A DNA stretch of 64,000 nucleotides from Yoonia sp. I 8.24. Lineage in GTDB: Bacteria; Pseudomonadota; Alphaproteobacteria; Rhodobacterales; Rhodobacteraceae. Position 1 is the first letter of the stretch. The number at the start of each line of letters is the position of its first letter. Shown in pieces: positions 8,785-16,742 of the stretch. Location: assembly GCF_022096995.1 (NCBI RefSeq), contig NZ_JACXGQ010000006.1:147180-211179 (forward strand), read 5' to 3'. The notes beneath the pieces were generated by a model. That model saw only the letters and a list, made by a program, of their open reading frames with translations, did not search any database and had not been told where the DNA came from. The position numbers were made by a program, and so were the translations under genes.

Positions 8785-8802
8785 GCGTTACAAAAGTTTC
8801 AC
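8785..8802 (+). promoter_or_regulatory. Pho-box-like site between phnF and phnG
   Basis: GCGTTAC-AAAA-GTTTCAC, the same spacing and 16 of 17 core bases as the site before phnC (CGTTACAAAA[C/G]TTTCAC), and in the same orientation relative to its operon. It lies 87 nt before phnG and 1 nt before the phnF start codon. Confidence 0.65.
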
Positions 8803-8843
8803 ATCATAGGGGATTGCCAGTCACGAATGACATAGCCTAATAT

Positions 8844-8888
8844 TTGTCTAGTTGTATATTAATTTAGACAAACACACAAGGTGTCTAG
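8844..8888 (+). promoter_or_regulatory. Candidate PhnF operator in the phnG leader
   Basis: TTGTCTA (8844-8850) and TAGACAA (8865-8871) form a perfect inverted repeat with a 14-bp AT-rich spacer. A further TGTCTAG follows at 8882-8888, directly before the phnG ATG. GntR/HutC regulators typically bind GT-n-TA-n-AC sites, so these arms suit PhnF, encoded 60 nt away. The assignment is inference. Confidence 0.5.
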
Positions 8889-9344
8889 ATGACAAAAGAG
8901 AACGATCCAAACGCTGCTCGCAAAACATGGATGAGCCTTCTGGCAAAATCCGATGCGGGCGTTTTGTCTCAGATTTGGGACAAGGCTGATATCGCGCCAG
9001 ACTTCCGGTTTCTGCGCGCCCCCGAGATTGGCGGCGTGATGGTGCGCGGGCGGGCGGGTGCCGTTGGTGCTGCATTTAACTTAGGCGAAATGACGGTGAC
9101 GCGCTGTTCCGTGACGCTGAACAGCGGGGCCGTTGGTCACGCCTATGTGCAGGGTCGCGATAAGAAAAAGGCCGAAGTTGCGGCGCAGATTGATGCGTTG
9201 ATGCAAACCGATTTGGCCGCACAAGTGGAGGCTGCCGTTTTGGCACCGCTGCGCAAGATCGCCGAAACGGCCAAGCAAACCCGCGCTGCTAAAGCTGCTG
9301 CAACAAAGGTCGATTTCTTTACCATGGTTCGAGGAGAAGATTGA
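8889..9344 (+). CDS. phnG: C-P lyase subunit PhnG
   Basis: 151 residues, matching the usual length of about 150. PhnG begins the conserved order G-H-I-J-K-L-N and has the family-type opening ARKTWMSLLAKSD and a central GAAFNLGEMTVTRCSV. With PhnH, PhnI and PhnJ it forms the C-P lyase core complex and, with PhnI and PhnL, attaches the phosphonate to ribose triphosphate. The ATG is preceded by AAGG at 8878-8881, inside the candidate operator region. Its TGA overlaps the phnH ATG. Confidence 0.95.
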   Translation: MTKENDPNAARKTWMSLLAKSDAGVLSQIWDKADIAPDFRFLRAPEIGGVMVRGRAGAVGAAFNLGEMTVTRCSVTLNSGAVGHAYVQGRDKKKAEVAAQIDALMQTDLAAQVEAAVLAPLRKIAETAKQTRAAKAAATKVDFFTMVRGED

Positions 9345-9904
9345 TGCAGGCCAAAATTCTAGAGGGAGGGTTCGTCGAGGCCCCCACCGATTCAGCCCGC
9401 GCGTTTCGCCAAATCATGACCGCGATGGCACAGCCTGGCACGATTAACACGGTAGTAGGTGCACAGCCGCCGGCGCCGCTTTCTGTTGCAACGGGGGTTG
9501 TCTTGTTGACGATGTGCGACCCCGAAACGCCCGTGTTTCTGACGCCTAAATTTGACACAGACGAAGTGCGGGCGTGGATCACTTTTCATACAGGTGCACC
9601 ATTTGCGGAGGCCAACAACGCCGCCTTTGCCGTGGGCGCATGGGATGATCTGCCGTTGCATGACTTTGCGATTGGCACGTCTGAATACCCAGATCGGTCG
9701 GCCACATTGATTGTAGAAACAGATCACTTGAGTGTCACAGGTGCGACGTTGCGCGGGCCAGGGATTAAGGACAAGGCGACGCTTTCATTGCCTGATGTTG
9801 CGGCCTTTCGGAACAATGCGCTGCTGTTCCCATTGGGGCTTGATTTCATATTCACCTGCCAAAGCGATCTTGCCGCTTTGCCACGGACGACAAAGGTTTC
9901 TTAG
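9344..9904 (+). CDS. phnH: C-P lyase subunit PhnH
   Basis: 186 residues. The ATG at 9344 shares one base with the phnG stop and follows GAGGAG 7 nt upstream, so I prefer it to the in-frame TTG at 9341. The family pattern is visible in ARAFRQIMTAMAQPGT near the N-terminus and RGPGIKDKATLSL followed by FPLGLDFIFTC near the C-terminus. PhnH is a structural part of the C-P lyase core and is needed for the ribosylation step. phnI follows directly. Confidence 0.95.
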   Translation: MQAKILEGGFVEAPTDSARAFRQIMTAMAQPGTINTVVGAQPPAPLSVATGVVLLTMCDPETPVFLTPKFDTDEVRAWITFHTGAPFAEANNAAFAVGAWDDLPLHDFAIGTSEYPDRSATLIVETDHLSVTGATLRGPGIKDKATLSLPDVAAFRNNALLFPLGLDFIFTCQSDLAALPRTTKVS

Positions 9905-10987
9905 ATGTATGTTGCAGTAAAGGGCGGCGAAAAGGCGATTGATAACGCCCATGCGTGGCTTGCAGAAGAACGGCGTGGGGATACATCCGTCGCTGAATTA
10001 TCGGTCGCCCAAATTCGCGAACAATTGGCCTTGGCAGTGAATCGGGTGATGGCGGAAGGATCGCTTTATGATCCTGATTTGGCGGCACTTGCGATCAAAC
10101 AGTCGCGCGGCGATCTGATCGAAGCGATCTTTTTGATCCGCGCCTACCGCACGACGTTGCCGCGGTTTGGCGGGTCCGAACCCGTCGATACCGAAAAAAT
10201 GGCATGTGATCGGCGTGTTTCTGCGACGTTTAAGGACGCGCCGGGTGGGCAGGTGCTTGGGCCGACGTTTGACTACACGCACCGTCTGCTTGATTTCAAG
10301 CTCGCCGCCGATGGTGAGGCCCCGCAAGCGCCAATGACAGATGCGCCACCCGCTGAGACGCCACATATCATGTCGTTCTTGGATCGTGAAAATCTGATCC
10401 AAGATGAACCTGCCGGCCCTAAAGTGCCCGACGATCTGACCCGCGCCCCGCTTGAACTGCCCGCGAGCCGTGCGCTGCGTTTGCAAGCGCTGACACGCGG
10501 CGACGAAGGGTTCATCCTTGGCATGGCCTATTCGACGCAACGCGGCTACGCGCGCAACCACGCCTTTGTCGCGGAATTGCGGATCGGTGCTGTGCCCGTT
10601 GAAATGGACATCCCTGAACTGGGATTTGCAGTTGATATCGGCGAGGTCACATTGACCGAATGTGAGACCGTTAACCAATTCCAAGGGTCCAAAACAGAGC
10701 CGCCGCAATTCACCCGTGGTTACGGGCTGGTGTTCGGCATGACGGAACGTAAGGCGATTTCGATGGCTTTGGTTGACCGCGCACTGCGCTGGAAAGAGTT
10801 GGGAGAAGACAATGTCGGGGCGCCTGCGCAAGACGAAGAATTTGTGCTGTATCACGCGGACAATATCCAAGCCACCGGGTTCTTGGAGCATATTAAACTG
10901 CCGCATTACGTCGATTTCCAATCCGAGCTGGAACTGATCCGGAAATTGCGCCGCGAAGCGCAAGCGGTACAGGAGGCGGCAGAGTGA
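9905..10987 (+). CDS. phnI: C-P lyase subunit PhnI
   Basis: 360 residues, normal for PhnI. It opens with MYVAVKGGEKAIDNAHAWL, and contains YSTQRGYARNHAF and the LPHYVDFQSEL segment near the C-terminus, both typical of the family. PhnI is the nucleosidase-like component that, with PhnG, PhnH and PhnL, displaces adenine from ATP with methylphosphonate. The ATG at 9905 follows the phnH TAG without a gap. After its TGA comes a 72-nt gap carrying a dispersed hairpin repeat, the only non-coupled junction in the phnG-N operon apart from phnK-phnL. Confidence 0.96.
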   Translation: MYVAVKGGEKAIDNAHAWLAEERRGDTSVAELSVAQIREQLALAVNRVMAEGSLYDPDLAALAIKQSRGDLIEAIFLIRAYRTTLPRFGGSEPVDTEKMACDRRVSATFKDAPGGQVLGPTFDYTHRLLDFKLAADGEAPQAPMTDAPPAETPHIMSFLDRENLIQDEPAGPKVPDDLTRAPLELPASRALRLQALTRGDEGFILGMAYSTQRGYARNHAFVAELRIGAVPVEMDIPELGFAVDIGEVTLTECETVNQFQGSKTEPPQFTRGYGLVFGMTERKAISMALVDRALRWKELGEDNVGAPAQDEEFVLYHADNIQATGFLEHIKLPHYVDFQSELELIRKLRREAQAVQEAAE

Positions 10988-10989
10988 GT

Positions 10990-11044
10990 ATTTGTTTTGG
11001 CGCAAGCGCCAACGCCTTCGGCGAGAGTATTTTTAGCAAGATGA
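10990..11044 (+). repeat. Dispersed hairpin plus GAGTATTT intergenic repeat (copy 1)
   Basis: TTGGCG-CAAG-CGCCAA (10997-11012) and CGCC-TTCG-GCG (11013-11023) are tandem short hairpins followed by GAGAGTATTTTTAGCAAGATGAT. A second copy with the same plan lies at 43203-43246. It sits inside the phnI-phnJ gap. Confidence 0.5.
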
Positions 11045-11059
11045 TATGGGGTGCTGCGC

Positions 11060-11929
11060 ATGTCTGACTATAACTTTGCGTATTTGGACGAACAAACGAA
11101 ACGGATGATCCGCCGCGCGATCCTTAAGGGGTTGGCGATTCCGGGGTATCAGGTCCCATTTGCGAGCCGCGAAATGCCGATGCCTTATGGTTGGGGCACG
11201 GGTGGCGTGCAGGTGTCAGCGGCTGTTTTGACGCCCGACGATACCTTTAAGGTGATTGACCAAGGGGCCGATGATACGACGAACGCCGTGTCGATCCGCC
11301 GGTTTTTTGAAAAGACCGCAGATGTTGCCGTGACAGAAGCCACGGGCGAGGCCAGCGTCATCCAGACCCGCCACCGTATCCCAGAGCAAGACCTGCGCGC
11401 CGATCAGATTTTGGTCTATCAGGTGCCCATCCCAGAGCCGCTTCGGTTCTTAGAGCCATCCGAGGTCGAAACCCGCAAGATGCATGCGCTTGAAGAATAC
11501 GGGCTGATGCATGTGAAGCTTTATGAAGATATTTCGCAGCACGGCGCGATTGCGACGTCCTATGCGTACCCGGTGAAGGTTGAAGGCCGCTATGTCATGG
11601 ACCCGTCGCCGATCCCTAAGTTTGATAATCCAAAACTCAATATGGCGGGCATCCAGCTGTTTGGCGCGGGTCGCGAACAACGCATATATGCGGTGCCGCC
11701 CTATACGGATGTTGTCAGCCTTGATTTCGAAGACTACCCGTTTGAGGCCAGCAAAGCCGATCACGCCTGTGATCTATGCGGCGCCACTGACAGCTATCTT
11801 GATGAGCTGATCGTCGACGATTCAGGTAAACGGATGTTTATGTGTTCAGACACGGATTATTGCTGTTCGCGGCGTAAGGCTGGCCATATCGGTGCGCAAG
11901 GTGTCCCTTATGCGGAGGATGCAGCATGA
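11060..11929 (+). CDS. phnJ: Radical-SAM C-P lyase PhnJ
   Basis: 289 residues from the ATG at 11060 (MSDYNFAYLDEQ); the in-frame GTG nine bases earlier is less likely. The catalytic cysteines are at 237, 240, 262 and 268, and their spacing of 3, 22 and 6 is the same as in E. coli PhnJ (241, 244, 266, 272), where three bind the 4Fe-4S cluster and one forms the thiyl radical. The enzyme cuts the C-P bond, releasing the alkane and a ribose cyclic phosphate. All key residues are intact. It overlaps phnK by 4 nt. Confidence 0.97.
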   Translation: MSDYNFAYLDEQTKRMIRRAILKGLAIPGYQVPFASREMPMPYGWGTGGVQVSAAVLTPDDTFKVIDQGADDTTNAVSIRRFFEKTADVAVTEATGEASVIQTRHRIPEQDLRADQILVYQVPIPEPLRFLEPSEVETRKMHALEEYGLMHVKLYEDISQHGAIATSYAYPVKVEGRYVMDPSPIPKFDNPKLNMAGIQLFGAGREQRIYAVPPYTDVVSLDFEDYPFEASKADHACDLCGATDSYLDELIVDDSGKRMFMCSDTDYCCSRRKAGHIGAQGVPYAEDAA

Positions 11930-12696
11930 ACCCGCTGTTGAATGTTGGTGGAATTTCAAAGTTCTACGGCCACCGAATTGGCTGCAAGGATGTATCGTTT
12001 GATCTGTATCCCGGTGAGGTTATGGGTATCGTTGGCGAAAGCGGATCAGGTAAATCGACCCTATTGAATTGTCTCGCGGGGCATCTCGCGCCGGACAGGG
12101 GCGCGGTGAATTTTGACACGCGCGTGGATGGCATGCGTGACACGGTCACGATGTCTGAACCAGAACGGCGGATGCTGTCGCGCACGGATTGGGCCTTCGT
12201 GCATCAACATGCGCGCGATGGGCTGCGCATGAATGTAAGTGCTGGCGGCAACGTCGGCGAACGGCTGATGGCTGTTGGTGCGCGTCACTATGGCGACATC
12301 CGCGACCAGGCGACTGATTGGCTTGGCCGGGTTGAGATTAACGCCGACCGCGTTGATGACCGCCCCACAGCATTTTCGGGCGGCATGCAGCAGAGGTTGC
12401 AGATTGCGCGGAACTTAGTGACCGGGCCGCGCTTGGTGTTCATGGATGAACCAACGGGTGGCTTGGATGTGTCTGTGCAGGCACGTTTGCTGGATCTATT
12501 GCGCGGATTGGTGCGCGAAATGAACCTGAGCGCAATTATCGTCACCCATGATTTGGCTGTTGTCCGCCTGCTTGCCGATCGATTGATGGTGATGAAAGAC
12601 GGGCATGTGGTTGAAACCGGGCTAACCGATCAGGTGCTTGATGATCCACAGCACGGCTATACCCAGCTGTTGGTGTCGTCGGTGTTGCAGGTTTGA
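11926..12696 (+). CDS. phnK: C-P lyase ABC-type subunit PhnK
   Basis: 256 residues, soluble ABC ATPase. Walker A is GESGSGKST, the signature is [14 protein letters not shown], Walker B is LVFMDEP, and the H-loop is VTHD. PhnK binds the C-P lyase core through PhnJ and is part of the lyase machinery, not of uptake. The similarity to Dpp/Opp ATPases is normal for PhnK, and the operon position between phnJ and phnL settles the identity. The start ATG overlaps the phnJ stop (ATGA). Confidence 0.95.
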   Translation: MNPLLNVGGISKFYGHRIGCKDVSFDLYPGEVMGIVGESGSGKSTLLNCLAGHLAPDRGAVNFDTRVDGMRDTVTMSEPERRMLSRTDWAFVHQHARDGLRMNVSAGGNVGERLMAVGARHYGDIRDQATDWLGRVEINADRVDDRPTAFSGGMQQRLQIARNLVTGPRLVFMDEPTGGLDVSVQARLLDLLRGLVREMNLSAIIVTHDLAVVRLLADRLMVMKDGHVVETGLTDQVLDDPQHGYTQLLVSSVLQV

Positions 12697-12710
12697 ATAA
12701 GGATTATACG

Positions 12711-13394
12711 ATGATCAGTATCGAAAACGTATCAAAGTCGTTCACCCTGCATAATCAAGGTGCCGCGACGATCCCGGTCATGGATGGCGCGTCATTACAG
12801 GTGGCACCGGGCGAATGCGTGGCCCTTGTCGGGCAATCTGGTTCGGGCAAATCAACGCTGATGCGGATGATTTACGGAAACTATTTGTCCGCGGCTGGCC
12901 GGATCATGATCGATGAAGTGGATGTCGCCTCTGCCGCGCCGCGCGAAATATTGCAGTTGCGCCGTTATACATTGGGTTATGTCAGTCAGTTTTTGCGTGT
13001 CGTGCCGCGTGTCCCGACGGTCGAGGTTGTGGCTGATCCTTTGTTGGCAACCGGGGTTGAACGCGGTGCGGCCTTGGCGCGTGCGCAGGTCTTGCTTGAA
13101 AATCTGAATATCCCCGAACGGCTTTGGGCACTTAGCCCGACAACGTTTTCTGGCGGCGAACAGCAACGCGTGAATATTGCGCGTGGGTTTGCTTATAACT
13201 ATCCAGCCTTATTGCTGGATGAGCCGACCGCGAGCCTTGACGGCAAAAATCGTGAAGTCGTGATGACGATGATCGAAGAGGCCAAGGCGCGCGGCGCTGC
13301 AATTATCGGGATTTTCCATGACGAAGCTGCACGAGACCGCGTGTGTGACCGCGAGATTGACGTGACGGGCTTTACCCCAAAGGCGGCGGCGTGA
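12711..13394 (+). CDS. phnL: C-P lyase ABC-type subunit PhnL
   Basis: 227 residues when started at the ATG at 12711, which has AAGGA 7 nt upstream; E. coli PhnL has 226. A TTG at 12693 in the same frame would overlap phnK but is less likely. Walker A is GQSGSGKST, the signature is [14 protein letters not shown] and Walker B is [12 protein letters not shown]. PhnL supports the first ribosylation step with PhnG, PhnH and PhnI. The final TGA overlaps the phnN GTG start. Confidence 0.94.
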   Translation: MISIENVSKSFTLHNQGAATIPVMDGASLQVAPGECVALVGQSGSGKSTLMRMIYGNYLSAAGRIMIDEVDVASAAPREILQLRRYTLGYVSQFLRVVPRVPTVEVVADPLLATGVERGAALARAQVLLENLNIPERLWALSPTTFSGGEQQRVNIARGFAYNYPALLLDEPTASLDGKNREVVMTMIEEAKARGAAIIGIFHDEAARDRVCDREIDVTGFTPKAAA

Positions 13395-13933
13395 CCGCGC
13401 GCTTTATCTGCGTTGTTGGCCCATCGGGGGTTGGCAAAGACAGTGTCATGCACGCCATGGCCGCGGCTGAACCCCGGCTTGTACCGGTGCGCCGTGTGAT
13501 CACGCGGCCCAGTGAAGCAGGTGGCGAAGATTTTGACGGTGTGACCGAGACGCAGTTTTCGGCGATGGAAGCCGCTGGTAAATTTGCCTTGTCATGGCCA
13601 GCACATGGGTTGCGCTATGGCATCCCTGTGGGCGTAGATGATGTGCTTGCATCTGGGCAAGACGTGCTGGCGAATCTGTCACGTGCGCAGTTGGCCGCCG
13701 CACAGGGGCGGTTCGCGAATACCGAATTTATTGCGCTGACGGCATCGCGCGACGTGTTGGAAAAGCGGCTTTTGGCGCGTGGCCGCGAGACAGTAGAACA
13801 AGTAGCCCGGCGATTGGACCGCGCAAGTTTTGCACTGCCCGATGGCATCCACGCGCATGAGATCGACAATAGTGGGACGCTCGATGTTACAGTCAACGCG
13901 GCCTTGAACCTGCTTTACCCCGATAGGTCGTAG
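13391..13933 (+). CDS. phnN: Ribose 1,5-bisphosphate phosphokinase PhnN
   Basis: 180 residues, guanylate-kinase-like fold with a P-loop GPSGVGKDS at residues 9-17. The start is GTG overlapping the phnL stop (GTGA). PhnN converts ribose 1,5-bisphosphate, the end product of the C-P lyase route, to PRPP and so feeds the released sugar into nucleotide and histidine synthesis. Last gene of the rightward phnG-N operon. It overlaps the end of the convergent DUF1045 gene by 19 nt. Confidence 0.93.
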   Translation: MTARFICVVGPSGVGKDSVMHAMAAAEPRLVPVRRVITRPSEAGGEDFDGVTETQFSAMEAAGKFALSWPAHGLRYGIPVGVDDVLASGQDVLANLSRAQLAAAQGRFANTEFIALTASRDVLEKRLLARGRETVEQVARRLDRASFALPDGIHAHEIDNSGTLDVTVNAALNLLYPDRS

Positions 13934-14592
13934 CGGTGGATTTCATGGAACATACCAGCGCCATCCTCACCCATCAGCGAGATTTGATTGATCGGAAACG
14001 GGCGCGGCACCAGCGGCAGCAGATGCGGCGCCAGCGCGTCGGTCACATCTGCGCCAAGACCGGGGTCAATGCGTCCCGACAGGGTCAGGTGGAAATGAAA
14101 ATCGGCGTCAACGTAGGGGTAGCCCCAAGTCATCAGGTTCGCCTCTTGCCGCTCGGTCAGGTTCGCCTTGCGACGACGGGCCAGCTCTTCGGGTGGCGCA
14201 GGGGCGCGGAACGGATCGAGGGTCTCAACGATCGCTTGCGTGAATGCGTTCAGCACGGTGACGTCACCGCGTGGGCGCAATGCCAAGAACCCGCGGTGAT
14301 GCTTCAGCGCAAGACCTGTCAAGTTGAAGGCGGGCAGGGTCGCGCCCAAGGCTGCCGTCGCATCTTCCAGATCGTCTGGGCTACAACCTGTCGCCAGCCG
14401 AAACGGCGCTTTCAGAGTTGCATGGATGCCGTATTTGCGCGGCGTTTGCGTCAGCGCAGCCACATCAAAATCAGCGATTTGCGGATGGGGGCAAGCGCGC
14501 CCCGCCCGATTATCCCAACCCAGCCATGCAGAACAGAAATCAGCGAATGGGCCGGGCGGTGGGGTGTAGAAAATTGCGTATCGTTCAAACAT
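13915..14592 (-). CDS. DUF1045 phosphonate-operon protein, 2H-phosphoesterase-like
   Basis: 225 residues starting at ATG 14592 (MFERYAIFYTPPPG), preceded by GTGGA; the longer open frame upstream is antisense to phnM2. Two His-x-Thr motifs are visible, H57-A-T59 (KYGIHATLKAPF) and H168-L-T170 (FHFHLTLSGRI), spaced as in 2H phosphoesterases, which open cyclic phosphates. Genes of this kind recur next to C-P lyase operons. No phnP is present here, so a PhnP-like role (opening the 1,2-cyclic phosphate of 5-phosphoribose) is an attractive inference. Divergent from phnM2 across 34 nt. Confidence 0.85.
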   Translation of the reverse strand: MFERYAIFYTPPPGPFADFCSAWLGWDNRAGRACPHPQIADFDVAALTQTPRKYGIHATLKAPFRLATGCSPDDLEDATAALGATLPAFNLTGLALKHHRGFLALRPRGDVTVLNAFTQAIVETLDPFRAPAPPEELARRRKANLTERQEANLMTWGYPYVDADFHFHLTLSGRIDPGLGADVTDALAPHLLPLVPRPFPINQISLMGEDGAGMFHEIHRYDLSG

Positions 14593-14626
14593 ATTCCACT
14601 CTTTGCCAAGGTAGCGTGACAGATCC

Positions 14627-15772
14627 ATGACAGATGAAACAATCCTCGCCAATGCCCAGATCATTCTTGCAGAAGAGGTGATCACCGGAAGCCTGAAAAT
14701 GCAGGGCGGTACCATCACGGATATTGCGCAGGGTGCGCAGGTGCCCAACGGGGCAATCGATTGCGACGGCGATTTTATAAGTCCTGGCATGATCGAACTG
14801 CATACGGATAATCTTGAACGCCACATAAGCCCAAGGCCAAAGGTCGACTGGCCGCACCGCGCCGCCATTGTGGCGCATGACCGAGAATTGGCTGGCTGCG
14901 GGATTACCACTGTGTTTGACGCGATCCGCGTTGGATCCATCGTGTCGGGGAATGGCAAACGCTATGGAAAATACGCGCGGCAGATGGCCGATGAAATCCT
15001 CCAAATGCGCGACCTTGGGGCGCTCAAAATCAGCCACCATATCCACCTGCGCGCCGAAGTCTGTTCTGAAACGCTTGTTGATGAGCTGGCCGAATTTGGT
15101 GAGGCTGACCGGATCGGGATCGTGTCTTTGATGGACCACACCCCCGGACAGCGCCAATTCAGCGACATCCAAAAATACGAAGACTATGTGTGCGGGAAAC
15201 ATGGTATGGATCGGGCAGAGTTTCCGGCCTATGTGGAATTTTTGACGACCTTGCAAGCGCGTTTGGGGGCAGATCATGAAGAAGCTGCCGTTGCCGCCGC
15301 ACAGCGCTATGGTGCGACTTTGGCCAGCCATGATGATACAACAGCAGTACAGGTGGCCACCAGCCACGCGCATGGCATCACATTGGCTGAATTCCCAACG
15401 ACTGTTGAGGCCGCAAATGCCTGCTACGATGCTGGGATTGCAACAATCATGGGGGCGCCGAACCTTGTACGGGGCGGGTCACACTCTGGCAATGTGGCGG
15501 CGCATGAGCTGGCGCGTTTGGACCGGTTGGACATTCTTTCATCCGATTACGTTCCGGCTGCGCTGCTTCTTGGTGCTGTGCAGGTTGCGCAAATCTGGGA
15601 CGACTGGGCGCGCGGTATAGCTACCGTGACATCAAGCCCAGCGCAGAAGGTACATCTTGAAGATCGTGGGGTGTTGGCGATTGGAAAACGCGCGGATGTG
15701 ATGCGTTTTGCCGTGGTGAACGACCTGCCGCTTGTACAGTCGGTCTGGGCCGCCGGGCGCAGCGTTGCCTAG
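14627..15772 (+). CDS. phnM: PhnM alpha-D-ribose 1-methylphosphonate 5-triphosphate diphosphatase (canonical copy)
   Basis: 381 residues, close to the 378 of E. coli PhnM. Amidohydrolase motifs are IELHTDNLERHISPRP near residue 55, DHTPGQRQF in the middle (the region that recognises the triphosphate), and GAPNLVRGGSHSGN with SSDYVP near the C-terminus. It removes pyrophosphate from the ribosylated phosphonate triphosphate. Its promoter must lie in the 34-nt gap shared with the DUF1045 gene or within that gene. A good terminator follows at 15784-15817. Confidence 0.93.
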   Translation: MTDETILANAQIILAEEVITGSLKMQGGTITDIAQGAQVPNGAIDCDGDFISPGMIELHTDNLERHISPRPKVDWPHRAAIVAHDRELAGCGITTVFDAIRVGSIVSGNGKRYGKYARQMADEILQMRDLGALKISHHIHLRAEVCSETLVDELAEFGEADRIGIVSLMDHTPGQRQFSDIQKYEDYVCGKHGMDRAEFPAYVEFLTTLQARLGADHEEAAVAAAQRYGATLASHDDTTAVQVATSHAHGITLAEFPTTVEAANACYDAGIATIMGAPNLVRGGSHSGNVAAHELARLDRLDILSSDYVPAALLLGAVQVAQIWDDWARGIATVTSSPAQKVHLEDRGVLAIGKRADVMRFAVVNDLPLVQSVWAAGRSVA

Positions 15773-15783
15773 GCACTAGCAAA

Positions 15784-15817
15784 GAGCGCCGCGAAGATCA
15801 TTGCGGCGCCCTTTTGA
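15784..15817 (+). terminator. Rho-independent terminator after phnM2
   Basis: GCGCCGC and GCGGCGC form a perfect 7-bp stem around a 10-nt loop, followed by CCTTTTG. It also faces the end of the convergent cold-shock gene. Confidence 0.75.
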
Positions 15818-15836
15818 ATTTTGTGGTCTTATGTCT

Positions 15837-16046
15837 TTAGTCAGCGACGGTGAGGTTAATTGCGCTCTCGCGCCCATCACGGCCTGCTTCAATATCAAAA
15901 TTAACTTTTTGATCGTCGCGCAAACCCGTTAGGCCCGAGCGCTCGACCGCAGAAATGTGAACGAATACGTCCTTAGCGCCGCCATCGGGCGCGATAAAGC
16001 CGTAGCCTTTTGTGGTGTTGAACCATTTGACAGTGCCTGAAGCCAT
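15837..16046 (-). CDS. Cold-shock protein (CspA family), copy A
   Basis: 69 residues, one cold-shock domain. The RNA-binding motifs are KGYGFI (RNP1) and DVFVHISAV (RNP2), and the opening is GTVKWFN. The start is the ATG at 16046 with AAGGA upstream; the open frame extending to 16169 is the untranslated leader. It differs from copy B at only a few positions (for example YGF for FGF, AKD for SKD). Such proteins bind single-stranded RNA and relieve structure at low temperature. Confidence 0.95.
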   Translation of the reverse strand: MASGTVKWFNTTKGYGFIAPDGGAKDVFVHISAVERSGLTGLRDDQKVNFDIEAGRDGRESAINLTVAD

Positions 16047-16145
16047 GTCCTTGTCTTCCTTCAATATCATCCGCTCGCGGAACTGCAGCGGTTTGGCGCA
16101 GTCAAAGTTAGATCGATGGACTGGGCCGAAAAAGCAGACAGCGGT
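16047..16145 (-). promoter_or_regulatory. Leader of cold-shock gene A, related to the leader of copy B
   Basis: The roughly 100 nt upstream of this gene can be aligned with the stretch upstream of copy B. Shared blocks on the + strand are TATC-ATCCGC, TTGGC, CAGTCA, GATCGATGGACTG and ACAGCGG-TCGA. Long structured leaders are usual for csp mRNAs. Conservation after duplication suggests function, but the structure was not computed. Confidence 0.5.
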
Positions 16146-16289
16146 CGATAATTTAACGTCGCGTGTCAATCATGGCAGACTGCGCGACAAAATCAACAAT
16201 TTTGGGAAGGGGAAGCAAAGGGCAGCGCAAAACCGCATGCCGGGGCTGTGACACGCGTCAACCGCGTGCCACATAATTCTTTGAGACGC

Positions 16290-16496
16290 TTATGCGAGTG
16301 CGAGGTTAACCGCAGATTCGCGACCGTCACGGCCAGCTTCGATGTCGAAAGTAACTTTCTGATCGTCGCGCAGACCTGTCAGGCCTGAACGCTCAACAGC
16401 GGAGATGTGAACGAATACGTCCTTAGAACCACCATCAGGAGCGATAAAGCCGAAGCCTTTAGTTGTGTTGAACCATTTCACGGTGCCAGTAGCCAT
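16290..16496 (-). CDS. Cold-shock protein (CspA family), copy B
   Basis: 68 residues with GTVKWFN, KGFGFI and DVFVHISAV. It is nearly identical to the neighbouring copy A in protein sequence, and both face left, so this is a tandem duplication. The 243 nt between the two coding regions hold the leader of copy A. The start is the ATG at 16496, the first Met of the conserved cold-shock domain. Each copy appears to have its own promoter and leader. Confidence 0.96.
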   Translation of the reverse strand: MATGTVKWFNTTKGFGFIAPDGGSKDVFVHISAVERSGLTGLRDDQKVTFDIEAGRDGRESAVNLALA

Positions 16497-16600
16497 CGTG
16501 TTTTCCTTTATTTATCAATGCTATCCGCAGAATTGCGATAGCTTGGCTTAGTCAGTGCAAGATCGATAGACTGTAGCCGTATTGGAAAACAGCGGGTCGA
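16497..16600 (-). promoter_or_regulatory. Leader of cold-shock gene B
   Basis: Homologous to 16047-16145: shared CTATCCGC, TTGGC-TAGTCA, AGATCGATAGACTG and AACAGCGGGTCGA in the same order and at similar distances. It probably includes the 5' untranslated region and promoter. Confidence 0.5.
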
Positions 16601-16694
16601 GTTGGATAACGTCTGCAATCCCCATGTGGGACCTTAGACCTAATAAATCAAGTAAAAATTGTATTAAATTGAGGTTTCAGAATAACGGGCAAAT

Positions 16695-16725
16695 GTGACA
16701 ACGCGGTTTTATGACGCGTTGTCAC
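16695..16725 (-). terminator. Terminator-like hairpin after the outer-membrane protein gene
   Basis: GTGACAACGCG (16695-16705) and CGCGTTGTCAC (16715-16725) form a perfect 11-bp stem with a 9-nt loop, 17 nt beyond the stop of the leftward gene. The T-run on the - strand is weak. Confidence 0.6.
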
Positions 16726-16742
16726 TTGAATCTTGCGCTTGA

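Noticed and set aside
13936..14619. A 227-codon + strand frame
   Set aside because: It is the antisense of the DUF1045 gene, which has clear catalytic motifs.
14593..14958. A longer N-terminus for the DUF1045 protein (open frame to 14958)
   Set aside because: The extra stretch is antisense to phnM2 and does not look like protein; the ATG at 14592 has a ribosome site and begins the conserved domain.
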